Numbered from the stretch's first letter, positions 25,928 through 34,458 are shown. The stretch is DNA of 64,000 nt from CAIOYC01 sp965277345 (GCA_965277345.1 CBDICI010000004.1:744001-808000); one strand, 5' to 3'. The notes: generated from the letters alone by a model not told the origin. Numbers and translations: made by a program.

Positions 25928-27424
25928 CTACGCCGCAAGGTCCGCCGGCGTTTCGGCCAACCCGAGGAGGGTCAGCATGGCCTCGCGCTCCGGCCCCATG
26001 CGGGCGGGGTAGAGGTGGGCGTTGCGCTTCTTGCCCCGCGCCCAGGTCTTCAGCATCAGCCCCACGTGGCGCGGGTCGCGCAGCCAGGCCCTTGGCGGGT
26101 CGAGCATATGGAAGGCGCGCAGGGCGGCGCGGAAGGCGGGCACGTCGTCACGCACCGCCACACCGGCGCCGTCACGAATGAAGCTCTGCATCACCTGGCC
26201 GCGCAGGGACCGGGGCTCGCCGGCCCGAAGCGCGGCGGCGCGGCGGATGGCCGAGCGGTCCTGCTCCAGCATGTCGTCGTAGAAGGGCTTCAGCGCCTGC
26301 TCCACCAGGCTGTCGTACAACACGGCGCGGGCGGCGGGATCGCCGCTGGCGGACAGCGCCCGCGCCAGCGCCTCCGCTTCTATCGCGGCGAAGGAAGCGC
26401 CGCGCCCGTATAGCGGGTTGGAGCGCACCAGCCCGTCGCCGATCAGGAACAGGCCGAGCGCCACGGGCCGGCCCGCCCGCACCAGCCGCCGCCAGTGGCT
26501 GGCCAGATCGCCCATGGCGAAGACCTTGCTCTGCGGCGTGGCGCGCGCCGGTTCAATCCAGGGGGCAAGGCCGGGCAGGGCGGCGCAGACGGCGTCGAAG
26601 ACCTCCGGCCGCACGATGGCCCGGCGCAGTTCGCTCTCCACTTCCGGCACGGCGAGCGTGATCGAGAAGCGGCCATTGTCGGCGTTGAACAGGCCGTATT
26701 TCACGTAGCCGAGGTCGCCCGCGCCCGGCGCGCCGCCGCGCGCGGGCGACTCCTGGCGCGGCTTCAGTCGCCAGTGGCGGGTGTAGTAGAGGATGCCGGA
26801 GGGCTGGGCTGCCTCGTCCAGGTCGACGCCCGCCGTGCGGAGCCAGTCCAGGGTCTGGGACAGGCGGCCGGCGGCGTCGATCACCACGTCGGCGGCGAGG
26901 GTCTCGCCCGCCTCGGTGCGGACGCCGCGCACGCGGATGGGGCCATCTTCGTCGCGCTCGCCGACCAGGCCATCGACGAACACGTCCGGCCGAAGCGTCA
27001 CGCCGGGCAGGCTCGCCACATAGCGGCGGGTCGCCAACTCGAAGGTGGTGCGCCGGCTCATCAGGATCGACATCCGCTCATCGTCCGGCTCGGCGACGTA
27101 GCGGTCCCGAAGGGTCGAGGGCAGCATGTCGGCCAGCGTCATCTCCCGGCAGCCGGCGGCCTTGAGTTGCTCCAGCAGGACAGGGTGGCGATCGCGCAGG
27201 ATGTTGACCAGGCGAGCCAGAAAGGCGTGGCTGTGACGGAGCTGGCCCACACCCCGGCGGCGCCAGTCCTTGAACACCGCGTCGGCGTCGGCGCCGTCGG
27301 GCGGGGCCGGGTCGCGGTCGAGCAGGACGATCTTTCGGCCCCGGCCCGCCAGCATCATGGCGGCGAACAGACCGGCCAGGCCGGCGCCGACGATCAGAAA
27401 CCGCTCCGTCTGGTCGTCACCCAT
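25928..27424 (-). CDS. FAD-dependent oxidoreductase (PHBH/halogenase-like fold)
   Basis: A 498-residue flavoprotein. The dinucleotide-binding GAGLAGLFAAMMLAGRG is at about residues 14-30 and the second FAD motif VALGLFLIGDGLVRSNPLYG around 339-358 (GD with the downstream NPxxGxG pattern). The layout resembles the PHBH group that includes geranylgeranyl reductases, hydroxylases and flavin halogenases; the halogenase WxWxIP motif is not seen. ATG 27424 is chosen because it places the Rossmann motif at the normal distance; the frame extends to 27481. It is the first gene of the operon with the ATP-grasp and SsuD-like genes, divergent from a putative regulator. Confidence 0.8.
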   Translation of the reverse strand: MGDDQTERFLIVGAGLAGLFAAMMLAGRGRKIVLLDRDPAPPDGADADAVFKDWRRRGVGQLRHSHAFLARLVNILRDRHPVLLEQLKAAGCREMTLADMLPSTLRDRYVAEPDDERMSILMSRRTTFELATRRYVASLPGVTLRPDVFVDGLVGERDEDGPIRVRGVRTEAGETLAADVVIDAAGRLSQTLDWLRTAGVDLDEAAQPSGILYYTRHWRLKPRQESPARGGAPGAGDLGYVKYGLFNADNGRFSITLAVPEVESELRRAIVRPEVFDAVCAALPGLAPWIEPARATPQSKVFAMGDLASHWRRLVRAGRPVALGLFLIGDGLVRSNPLYGRGASFAAIEAEALARALSASGDPAARAVLYDSLVEQALKPFYDDMLEQDRSAIRRAAALRAGEPRSLRGQVMQSFIRDGAGVAVRDDVPAFRAALRAFHMLDPPRAWLRDPRHVGLMLKTWARGKKRNAHLYPARMGPEREAMLTLLGLAETPADLAA

Positions 27425-27543
27425 GGCGCACTCCGTCGCTAGACCCTTGAGAGCGCGTTCGAGCGGCGAAACCGCACACACTTTCGCCTAGCGCGCTCTG
27501 GACATGGGCGCGGAGTGCGGCGACCTCAATAGCCTCGGCGAGT

Positions 27544-27618
27544 CCCCATTTTGGGGGAACCGCTCTCGACTCCCCCTTGCATCGCAAGCTATCGCGGAGG
27601 CCAAGCCCCAAATTGGGC
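27544..27618. promoter_or_regulatory. Three evenly spaced palindromes in the divergent promoter
   Basis: The 211-base gap between the FAD oxidoreductase and regulator genes contains CCCCA-TTT-TGGGG (27544-27556), CTTGC-ATC-GCAAG (27576-27588) and CCCAA-A-TTGGG (27607-27617, extendable to GCCC/GGGC at 27605-27618). Their centres are about 32 and 30 bases apart, close to three helical turns each. The first and third share a CCCCA/TGGGG-like core. They are plausible operators for the neighbouring regulator; binding is inferred. Confidence 0.45.
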
Positions 27619-27635
27619 GCCGTGGGGGTTTGGGC

Positions 27636-28142
27636 ATGAGCGATCCGGTGATGGATGCGCCGTATTCGCGGCTGTTCGCCTATTTCGTCGCCGAATTCAT
27701 CCTGCGCACGTCGCTGCCCGTCGTGGCCGCCTTCGATAACGACTACGAGGAAGCGCTGATCTTCCTGGCCATCTCAACCCAGAATACGCAAAACCTGATG
27801 CTCAACCAGGCGACGCGCAAGCAGTATTCCAGCTTCTCCGTCTATGTTCCCCAGCCCCTGATCCGGCCGGTCAGCCGCATGGCGCTGGCCCGTTCCACCA
27901 ACCTGCCGCGCGAGACGGTGCGGCGAAAGGTGCTGAAGCTGATCCAGCACGGCTATGTGCAGGAGACGCCCAAGGGCCTGATCGTCCCACGAAGCGCGCG
28001 CGATATTCCCGGCTATGCGGAAACGGTCGGTGTGCAGGAGACCAATCTGCGGCGGTTGTTCAGCATGGTTTCCGACGCCCTGGCCTCCGATCCCGGCGCG
28101 GCGACGGCGCTGATGTCGAGGATCGCCGGGGTCGGACGCTGA
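27636..28142 (+). CDS. Winged-helix-like putative transcriptional regulator
   Basis: A 168-residue protein I cannot place in a named family. Residues 78-125 look like a winged helix: VSRMALARSTNLPRETVRRK forms the turn and recognition helix and VLKLIQHGYVQETPKGLIVP the wing. The N-terminal 70 residues are helical and may dimerise. ATG 27636 has GGGGG upstream; the open frame extends to 27504 through palindromic non-coding sequence. It is divergent from the flavoprotein/ATP-grasp operon and probably controls it. Its last 130 bases overlap the annotated 3' end of the Dus gene on the other strand. Confidence 0.65.
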   Translation: MSDPVMDAPYSRLFAYFVAEFILRTSLPVVAAFDNDYEEALIFLAISTQNTQNLMLNQATRKQYSSFSVYVPQPLIRPVSRMALARSTNLPRETVRRKVLKLIQHGYVQETPKGLIVPRSARDIPGYAETVGVQETNLRRLFSMVSDALASDPGAATALMSRIAGVGR

Positions 28143-29131
28143 CCGCACTCCGCGCGCCATAGGGCTGTCAGCCCGGATTCCACCGCCCCCGGCGTCTCCA
28201 ACCGGCAGAGTGTGGCCTTGGCCGCCCGGCGCGCTTGCACACACGACGGCCAGGGCGCCGCCAGGACCGCCCAGCCGAGGTGCTTTCTGAACATGCGCAG
28301 CCCCACCCGGTCGCCGTGGAAGGCAAGACTCTCCCGCATCTGGCCCAGCACGATGGCGAGGCGGGCATCCGGTCCAGGCTCTTCGAACGGCAGGCCAAGA
28401 AGGGCGCGGTCGATCGCCGCTGTGATCCAGGGGCGCCCGTTCAGGCCGCGCCCCACCATCACCGCATCGGCGCCGGATTGCGCCAGGGCGCTCCGCGCGC
28501 TCTCGGCGTCCACCACGTCGCCGTTGACGACGATGGGAATCTTCACCGCCCGCTTTACCATCGCCACAGCGCGCCAGTCAGCCTCGCCGGTGTAGAACTG
28601 CTGGCGGGTACGGCCGTGGACGGTGATCGCCTGTACGCCGAGTTGCTCGGCGCGCTGCGCCAACTCCGGCGCGTTCAGCGCCGTGTGGTCCCAGCCCAGC
28701 CGCATTTTCAGCGTCACCGGCCGGGTAGTAGCGCAGACGGCGGCGTCGATCAGCCGGGTGGCCAGCTCCAGGTCGCGCATCAAGGCCGAGCCGGACAGTG
28801 CGCCGGTGACCTCCTTGGCCGGGCAGCCAAAGTTGAGGTCGATTATGTCCGCGCCGGCGGCCTCCGCCATCCGGGCGCCCTTGGCCATCCACTCCGGCGC
28901 GCGGCCGACCAGCTGGATCACGGTCAGCGGCAGCCCCTCGCCCACGGCCGCGCGGCGCACCACATCGGGCCGGCCGCGGGCGAACTCTTCGCAGGCCACC
29001 ATCTCGGTCGCCACATAGGCGGCGCCGAGGCGCGAGGCGGCGCGGCGGAACGGCAGGTCGGACACACCGGTCATCGGCGCCGCCCAGACCCGGCCCGGCA
29101 CGGTCACATCGCCGATGCGCACCGCGCTCAC
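28013..29131 (-). CDS. tRNA-dihydrouridine synthase (Dus family)
   Basis: A 372-residue flavin enzyme reducing uridine to dihydrouridine in tRNA. The TIM-barrel FMN motifs are clear: APMTGVSDLPFRR (residues 18-30), IQLVGRAPEWM, the signature IIDLNFGCPAKEVTGALSGS around 95-114 with Cys, KMRLGWD, TVHGRTRQQFYTG and VMVGRGLNGRPW. GTG 29131 overlaps the upstream transporter stop (GTGA). The family normally ends near residue 325-335; here the frame runs about 40 residues further, through the antisense of the regulator gene, suggesting loss of the original stop. Sub-type (DusA, B or C) is not certain. Confidence 0.9.
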   Translation of the reverse strand: MSAVRIGDVTVPGRVWAAPMTGVSDLPFRRAASRLGAAYVATEMVACEEFARGRPDVVRRAAVGEGLPLTVIQLVGRAPEWMAKGARMAEAAGADIIDLNFGCPAKEVTGALSGSALMRDLELATRLIDAAVCATTRPVTLKMRLGWDHTALNAPELAQRAEQLGVQAITVHGRTRQQFYTGEADWRAVAMVKRAVKIPIVVNGDVVDAESARSALAQSGADAVMVGRGLNGRPWITAAIDRALLGLPFEEPGPDARLAIVLGQMRESLAFHGDRVGLRMFRKHLGWAVLAAPWPSCVQARRAAKATLCRLETPGAVESGLTALWRAECGQRPTPAILDISAVAAPGSEARASETMLNNRRRLVSCTPTVSA

Positions 29132-30240
29132 AGGGTCGGCGTCTCGGGATAGGGCTGACCGTCGCTGGACAGCAGCACGGCGATCCAGCGCGTGGAGTCG
29201 AACTCCGCCAGAACCGCCATGGCGATCACCGTCAGCGGGATCGAAAGGAACGCCCCCGCCACGCCCCAGATCAGGCTCCAGAAGGCGAGAGACAGCACCA
29301 CCACCACCGGATCGAGGTTCAGGTTCTTGCCGTGCAGGCGTGGCTGCAGCACCTGGCCCACCGCGATGTGCAGCATCTCCAGCCCTACCAGCATGAGGAG
29401 CGGGCGGAGCGGATCGTTGAACTGCAGGAAGCCGAACAGGGGCGGGATCAGGACGCCCACCGCCCCGCCCACCACCGGGATGTAGCTGGCCAGGAAAATG
29501 ACGAAGGTCCAGAACACCCAGTGCTGCAGGCCGAGCAGCGCCATGATGATCGCCGAGGCGATGGCGATGATGCCGGCGATGATGGTCTGACCCCAGATAT
29601 AGCTTTCGACGCCGACGCGGATGCGCTCGAACAGACGGTCGGCCTCCAGACCTTCGGCCGGGCCGGCGAACAGGGTGTGCAGCTTGTAGGGAAAGCCCCG
29701 CCGCGCCGCGATCAGAAAGCCGAGATAGATCAGCACGAAGACGGCCGTCTCGCCGCCCCGACGCAGGCCCCCGGCGACGACGCCGACGATACGGCCTGGA
29801 CTGGCGTCGGCCATCATGTCCTCCAGCGTCGGCGGCGCCTCTACGCCGAGCTTGCCGGCCATGTCGCCGATCAGCGTGTTTAGGCGCGCCGAATAGCCGC
29901 CGGCCTGATGCGCGAAGTGGGCGGCGTTGTCGGCGGTGGCCCAGATGGCCCCGGCGAAGACCGCCACGATGAGGGTGATGGCCACGGGCAGAGAGGCCCA
30001 GCTCGGCATCCAGCGCACCCGCTCCTCCAGACCCCGCGCCAGGCCGTCAATCATCAGCAGCAAAAAGGCGGCGAGGGCGAGCGGCGTCAGTATGGTGCGC
30101 AGGGCCCAGATCACCACGCCGACGCCGATGGCGGCCAGGATCATCAGGCTCACCCGCGCGCCGGCGGCCATGCTCACCTCGCCCTGCTTCCGCTCCGGTA
30201 TCAGTTCGGCCATGCGCCTGCCTTGTTTCACCGGGGACAT
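29128..30240 (-). CDS. AI-2E family transporter (PerM-like)
   Basis: A 370-residue inner-membrane protein of the AI-2E transporter/PerM family with about 8 transmembrane segments. Landmarks are ALRTILTPLALAAFLLLMID near the N-terminus, VESYIWGQTIIAGIIAIASA in the middle, FLASYIPVVGGAVGVLIPPL and LDPVVVVLSLAFWSLIWGVA. Members export autoinducer-2, or act as cation or lipid-related antiporters, so the name is not a function. Starts at 30240, 30213 (MAELIPERK) or 30171 (MAAGARVS) are possible. It is coupled to the Dus gene downstream. A related copy lies at 61843-62934. Confidence 0.85.
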   Translation of the reverse strand: MSPVKQGRRMAELIPERKQGEVSMAAGARVSLMILAAIGVGVVIWALRTILTPLALAAFLLLMIDGLARGLEERVRWMPSWASLPVAITLIVAVFAGAIWATADNAAHFAHQAGGYSARLNTLIGDMAGKLGVEAPPTLEDMMADASPGRIVGVVAGGLRRGGETAVFVLIYLGFLIAARRGFPYKLHTLFAGPAEGLEADRLFERIRVGVESYIWGQTIIAGIIAIASAIIMALLGLQHWVFWTFVIFLASYIPVVGGAVGVLIPPLFGFLQFNDPLRPLLMLVGLEMLHIAVGQVLQPRLHGKNLNLDPVVVVLSLAFWSLIWGVAGAFLSIPLTVIAMAVLAEFDSTRWIAVLLSSDGQPYPETPTL

Positions 30241-30567
30241 CTAGGGCCTTAGCGCGTCCGGGGCCATCCCCGCCGACTTTCAGCGCGCAAAGCCGGGGTG
30301 GAATATCACCCATACCGGCCGCGAGCCGTCTGTCCGGGGCGAGACAACCGCGGGCTGGGTCCCGGTTCGCTATGGGTGTTCGACACACTGACGCTGAGAT
30401 TTCCCCCACCGCGCGATTGAGGACGACTTACAAAGGCTTGTCCAAAGCCCTCGCGCCGGGCCGCCGAATAGTGCTCGCGCGGTTGGGGTAAGCAGCTTGA
30501 CAACAAACGGGGTGGGCCGGACAAAAACTCTTTGTTCAATATGGTTAACGGCGGCGCCGGGGGTATG
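30241..30567. other. Intergenic region between transporter and Sel1 genes
   Basis: A 327-base divergent gap. A hairpin CCCCG/CGGGG (30268-30272 with 30294-30298) lies close to the transporter start. A perfect -35-like TTGACA occurs at 30497-30502 upstream of the Sel1 lipoprotein gene, but no convincing -10 sits 16-18 bases later. No gene or structured RNA was recognised. Confidence 0.4.
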
Positions 30568-32160
30568 ATGCGTTTCGCCAGCATACTGGATCGCTTCCGC
30601 TGGCCGCGTCTGCCGGACGCGGGCCCGCCGCGGGCGTTGCTGGTCACCGCGGGCGTGCTGGCCATCGCCTGTCCCTTGATGAGTTGTGACGACGGCGGCT
30701 GGTGGTGGCGCCACAACCGGTTGGTGGGCGGCGCCTGTCCGCGTCCGCAATGGACGCCCGATGGAACCCAGCCGCAGTTCGGCGCCCAGCAGATCGAGGT
30801 TCGTGCGCTGCGCGAGCGCGCCTTCCGTGGCGACTTCTTCGCGCAGCTCGAGCTCGCCCGCCGCTACGAGGCCTACAGGTCCACCGACAAGAACCTCGAA
30901 GACCCGCTCGAGGCGGCCGTCTGGTACGCCCTGGCGCTGGCCAACGAGGCCGGCTATGCGGCCATCGCCGGCCACGGCCAGGACCAGTGGTCCGATCGCC
31001 TGCGCGCGGTGGCCCACTTCGACGACTGCCGCGGGTTCGAGCGCGGCGAGGCCTATGCCAAGCTCGACCGCCTGCTCTCGCGCATGTCTTCCGAGGAGCG
31101 CGACCAGGTGCGCGACCGGGTGATCTACGTGCTGTCCACCCAGGGCGCGGACGGGTTCCGCACCCTGGCCCGCCTGCACGACCTCGCCTTCGGCCCCTAT
31201 GGCGAGCCGCTGGATAACAGCCAGGGCCTGTGGGCGCGGGGCCCGACCCTGGACCGCGCCGGCGCCGGCGCCACGCTCGGCATGTTCCAGCGCAACGACG
31301 TGGACGCCTATCTCTACAACTACCTCGCGGCGCAGACCGGGGATGTGGGCGCCTTCGTGCTGCTGAAGGACTTCGAACGCTCCTCGCCCGAACGGGCCGG
31401 CTATGCCAACTTCGTCCAGGCCAAGGCCGACCGGTGGGTCCCGCCCTATGAGTTCTACCCGCCCCAGGCGCCGCAGACCGGGGTGCCGCACTCCGATGAG
31501 TCCAAGCCGCAAAGCGAAGCGGCGGACCTGGCCCTGGCCCGGATCCGCGACCTGCCGTTCAGCCGCGTGGCCGACGCCTTGGTTTATCTTCGCATCATCC
31601 CCAAGATCTGCGATGAGGAGGTGGTCACCCACGACTCCGTGCGCGTGCTGCAGGCCATGCTCGGCCGCCCCCAGACCGGCTATCTGACCCCGCTGGAGAA
31701 GGTCCGCGCCATCCAGTACGCGGCGACCAACGGCTCGGCCCGGTCGCAACTCGTGCTGGCGGTGATGTACGCCGAGGGCATCGGCGTGCAGAGCGACTAT
31801 GCCCGCGCCTTCCACTGGTTCGCCGAGGCCGACAAGCAGGGCAGCCCCGAAGCCAAATACGCCATGGCCCAGTATTTCTCGCTCGGCGTCCAGGGTGTGG
31901 CCGACCAGGACAAGGCCAAGGCGGTGGTCTACCAGATCGACGCCGCCCTCTCCGGCTTCCACCCGACCGCGGAGAAGCTGGCCGGCATTTTGGCGCGCAT
32001 GAACCGGTTCGGCCGGGTCGGCTATGGCTATGGCGGTCCGCCGCCCGGGGCCGGGCCGATCTACGCCTCGCCGCCCTACGGGCCGCCGGGCAGCCCGCCG
32101 CCGCAGCCCGGCGGCTATATCGCACCGGCCGCATACGGCCCATCGCCCTATCCGAGGTGA
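30568..32160 (+). CDS. Sel1-repeat lipoprotein
   Basis: A 530-residue exported protein. The N-terminal hydrophobic segment ends in the lipobox LMSC followed by Asp-Asp; Asp at +2 would retain it in the inner membrane by the E. coli rule. A Sel1/TPR-like region is seen near the start of the mature protein (RGDFFAQLELARRYEAYRST) and two good Sel1 repeats near the C-terminus (GSARSQLVLAVMYAEGIGVQ and SPEAKYAMAQYFSLGVQGVA). The last 50 residues are Pro/Gly/Tyr-rich. Starts at 30532 (TTG), 30541 and 30565 are alternatives; 30568 is nearest to the GGGGG. The stop overlaps the GTG of the beta-helix gene, so the two are coupled. Confidence 0.78.
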   Translation: MRFASILDRFRWPRLPDAGPPRALLVTAGVLAIACPLMSCDDGGWWWRHNRLVGGACPRPQWTPDGTQPQFGAQQIEVRALRERAFRGDFFAQLELARRYEAYRSTDKNLEDPLEAAVWYALALANEAGYAAIAGHGQDQWSDRLRAVAHFDDCRGFERGEAYAKLDRLLSRMSSEERDQVRDRVIYVLSTQGADGFRTLARLHDLAFGPYGEPLDNSQGLWARGPTLDRAGAGATLGMFQRNDVDAYLYNYLAAQTGDVGAFVLLKDFERSSPERAGYANFVQAKADRWVPPYEFYPPQAPQTGVPHSDESKPQSEAADLALARIRDLPFSRVADALVYLRIIPKICDEEVVTHDSVRVLQAMLGRPQTGYLTPLEKVRAIQYAATNGSARSQLVLAVMYAEGIGVQSDYARAFHWFAEADKQGSPEAKYAMAQYFSLGVQGVADQDKAKAVVYQIDAALSGFHPTAEKLAGILARMNRFGRVGYGYGGPPPGAGPIYASPPYGPPGSPPPQPGGYIAPAAYGPSPYPR

Positions 32161-33770
32161 ACGCCGTGGCCGCTCGCATCCCCCTGATCGCGCTCCTCGC
32201 CGGCCTGCTCGGCGCCCTGGTGCTGAGCCTCGCCGCGCCGGCCTCGGCCTTCCCTTCCTCCACCCCCAACGCCGCCTGGCCCACCGCCAAGGTGGACGCC
32301 CAGTTGAAGCCCCACTTCCGCGAGTTGATCGGTCTCGATCGCCGCCACTGGGGCTATGAGCGGCCGAGCTGGAGCCGTTGGCGGAACTTCTACTGGCGCG
32401 GCGATGGGTATGGCGGCGGCGGGTACGGGGGCAGCCAGGGTTATTGCGATCCCTACGACCCGTATTGCCAGGCCGCCGGTTACGGCTGCAATCCGGGCGA
32501 TCCCTATTGCCAGTCGCAGGGTGGGGGGTATTCCGAAGGCTACCCGCAGCAAGGCTACGGCGGTTGCGATCCGACCTCCGGCATCTGCAGCCAGCTAGGC
32601 GGCGAGGTCTATAGCGGCCGCCCGGGCTGGGTCGGCGGCGATCCCTACAGCCTGCCCGCCTACGGCCTGCCCGGCGGGTCGATCTACGACACCTATGGCG
32701 GGCGGGGCCGCGAGCACATCAGCATCGATTGCCGCCGCGAGGAGCCCGGCCGCATCCAGCGGGCGCTGGACGAGGTGGCCGAGGGCGGCACGATCCACCT
32801 GCGCGGACGCGGCCCCGCCTGCTCCGGCACGCTGCAGATCGGCCGGCCGGTGATCATCCAGGGCGATCCGCCCGCCGCCTTCCCCATCGACGGCGACGCC
32901 GGACCGGCCGTCATCACCGCCCCGCCGGGCTCGCCCTGCGCGGTGATCGACGCCGGCCCCCGCGCGGGGGTGGAGTTCCGTGACGTGGTGATCGAGTCTG
33001 CTGCGGGCGGGCGCTCCGCCTGTCTGCAGACCTTCTCGTCCGCCGTGGCCCTGGTCCGCACGGCGGTGAACTATTCGGGCGAGAGCTCGGCGCTCTACGT
33101 CCAGGGCGGCCGGGTGGTGGCCAACGACGCCGAGATCAACTCCAGCGGCTACGACGCCGCGATCTGGGCGGAGGACGCCACGCTCGGCTTCCGCAATGTG
33201 GGGATCAACGCCGCCTCCACCGGCCTCGACGTGAAACCGGGCATCGGCCAGACCATCGCCCTGAACCACGTCTCGATCGTCTCCAACGCGGGCGGCCCGA
33301 ACGGCGGCGGCCCGATGAGCGGCATTATCGGACGGCGCGGCCGCGGCGGCGACTGCGCCTTCGTGATCGAGAACAGCTATGTGGGCGGCTTTCGCACCGG
33401 CCTGCTGTTTGAAGCCGGGCTGCGGGTGGAGGTGAGCCGCTCCCGCATCGACCAGAGCCGCATGGGCATCGCCATCGACGGCGGAACGCTGGTCATGCGC
33501 GGCACGGCCATCGACGCCACCGAATACGGCGTCTACGCCTATTCCGGGCGCGGCGAGATCACCGGCGGCTATGTGACCAGCGTGCTGCGCGAACCCTTCG
33601 GCGCCGACCCCGGCGCCGTGCTGGTGGCGCGCGACGTGTCGGTCTATGCCGACGGTTGCGGCGGCTGGGGGCGGCACGACGGCTGGCTGTGCCATGGACG
33701 GCGCGAGGCGCCCGAATGGCTGGCGCGCCACGAACACGGCGGCCACGGCCATTGGGGCTTCGACCACTAA
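32157..33770 (+). CDS. Secreted right-handed beta-helix protein
   Basis: A 537-residue exported protein. The signal peptide ends near ALVLSLAAPASAF. Residues about 80-175 are a low-complexity Gly/Tyr/Cys/Pro stretch with repeats of CDPYDPYCQ, CNPGDPYCQ and CDPTSGICS, giving several CxxxxxxC pairs. From about residue 190 a right-handed parallel beta-helix begins (RIQRALDEVAEGGTIHLRGR) and continues in short coils such as GVEFRDVVIESAAGGRS, GRVVANDAEINSSGYDAAIW and GTLVMRGTAIDATEYGVYAY. The C-terminus is His/Gly-rich. The GTG start overlaps the Sel1 gene stop (GTGA). It may bind or modify polysaccharide; no catalytic set is identifiable. Confidence 0.75.
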   Translation: MNAVAARIPLIALLAGLLGALVLSLAAPASAFPSSTPNAAWPTAKVDAQLKPHFRELIGLDRRHWGYERPSWSRWRNFYWRGDGYGGGGYGGSQGYCDPYDPYCQAAGYGCNPGDPYCQSQGGGYSEGYPQQGYGGCDPTSGICSQLGGEVYSGRPGWVGGDPYSLPAYGLPGGSIYDTYGGRGREHISIDCRREEPGRIQRALDEVAEGGTIHLRGRGPACSGTLQIGRPVIIQGDPPAAFPIDGDAGPAVITAPPGSPCAVIDAGPRAGVEFRDVVIESAAGGRSACLQTFSSAVALVRTAVNYSGESSALYVQGGRVVANDAEINSSGYDAAIWAEDATLGFRNVGINAASTGLDVKPGIGQTIALNHVSIVSNAGGPNGGGPMSGIIGRRGRGGDCAFVIENSYVGGFRTGLLFEAGLRVEVSRSRIDQSRMGIAIDGGTLVMRGTAIDATEYGVYAYSGRGEITGGYVTSVLREPFGADPGAVLVARDVSVYADGCGGWGRHDGWLCHGRREAPEWLARHEHGGHGHWGFDH

Positions 33771-33789
33771 GGTCCGGCGCGCTACCCGC

Positions 33790-34458
33790 TCAGGCGAACA
33801 GGTCCTGCTGGTCGGGTTCGGTCACTGTCGCCGGGGTGCGGCGGCTGAGCAGGAACAGGGCCTGTTCGGCGCGCCAGTTCTCCAGGGCGTGGCCAGGGTC
33901 CATCGGGCGCGCCGGCCGGTCGCCCGACAGCGCCGCCGCCGCTTCGATCCGCAGGCCCAGCGTGGCGCAGAGATTCGTGAAGTCGCGCAGGGTGCACAGG
34001 TGGATGTTGGTGGTCGCCCACCAGGGTTCGGGCAGGGCGCGGGTCTCCGGCATCCGCCCGCCGGTGACCAGCGACCAGCGTACCCGCCAATGTCCGAAAT
34101 TGGGGAAGGAGACGATGGCCCGGTCGGCCAGTCGCAGGAGCGTCTCCAGCACCCGGCGGGGCTCACGCATGGCCTGCAGGGTCTGGGACAGGATGGCGTA
34201 GTCGAAGCTCCCCTCGGCGAACTCGGCCAGGTCGCGTTCGGCGTCGCCCTGCATCACCGCGAGGCCCTTGGCCAGGCAGGCGGAGACCGCGCCCGGCTGC
34301 AGTTCGATCCCGCGCCCATCGACACCCTTCTCGCGCCGTAGCCGGTCGAGCAACACCCCCTCGCCGCAGCCGACGTCGAGCACCCGCGCGCCCGGCCGCA
34401 CCAGGCGCAGGATTTCGTCGAAGTCGGGCCGACCACAGTGATCGAGGGCGGCGTTCAC
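33790..34458 (-). CDS. metW: Methionine biosynthesis protein MetW
   Basis: A 222-residue class I methyltransferase-fold protein of the MetW family. The SAM-binding motif VLDVGCGEGVLLDRL is at residues 26-40 and SFDYAILSQTLQAMREPRRV follows around 84-103, with FPNFGHWRVRW around 118. MetW always accompanies metX and is thought to assist homoserine acylation or its regulation. The GTG start overlaps the metX stop (GTGA). Confidence 0.93.
   Translation of the reverse strand: MNAALDHCGRPDFDEILRLVRPGARVLDVGCGEGVLLDRLRREKGVDGRGIELQPGAVSACLAKGLAVMQGDAERDLAEFAEGSFDYAILSQTLQAMREPRRVLETLLRLADRAIVSFPNFGHWRVRWSLVTGGRMPETRALPEPWWATTNIHLCTLRDFTNLCATLGLRIEAAAALSGDRPARPMDPGHALENWRAEQALFLLSRRTPATVTEPDQQDLFA

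Noticed and set aside
25928..27424. Calling the FAD oxidoreductase a tryptophan halogenase
   Set aside because: The WxWxIP motif of flavin halogenases is not present; only the general FAD motifs are.
30497..30502. A sigma-70 promoter for the Sel1 lipoprotein gene at TTGACA
   Set aside because: No acceptable -10 hexamer lies 16-18 bases downstream, so it was left as a note in the intergenic entry.
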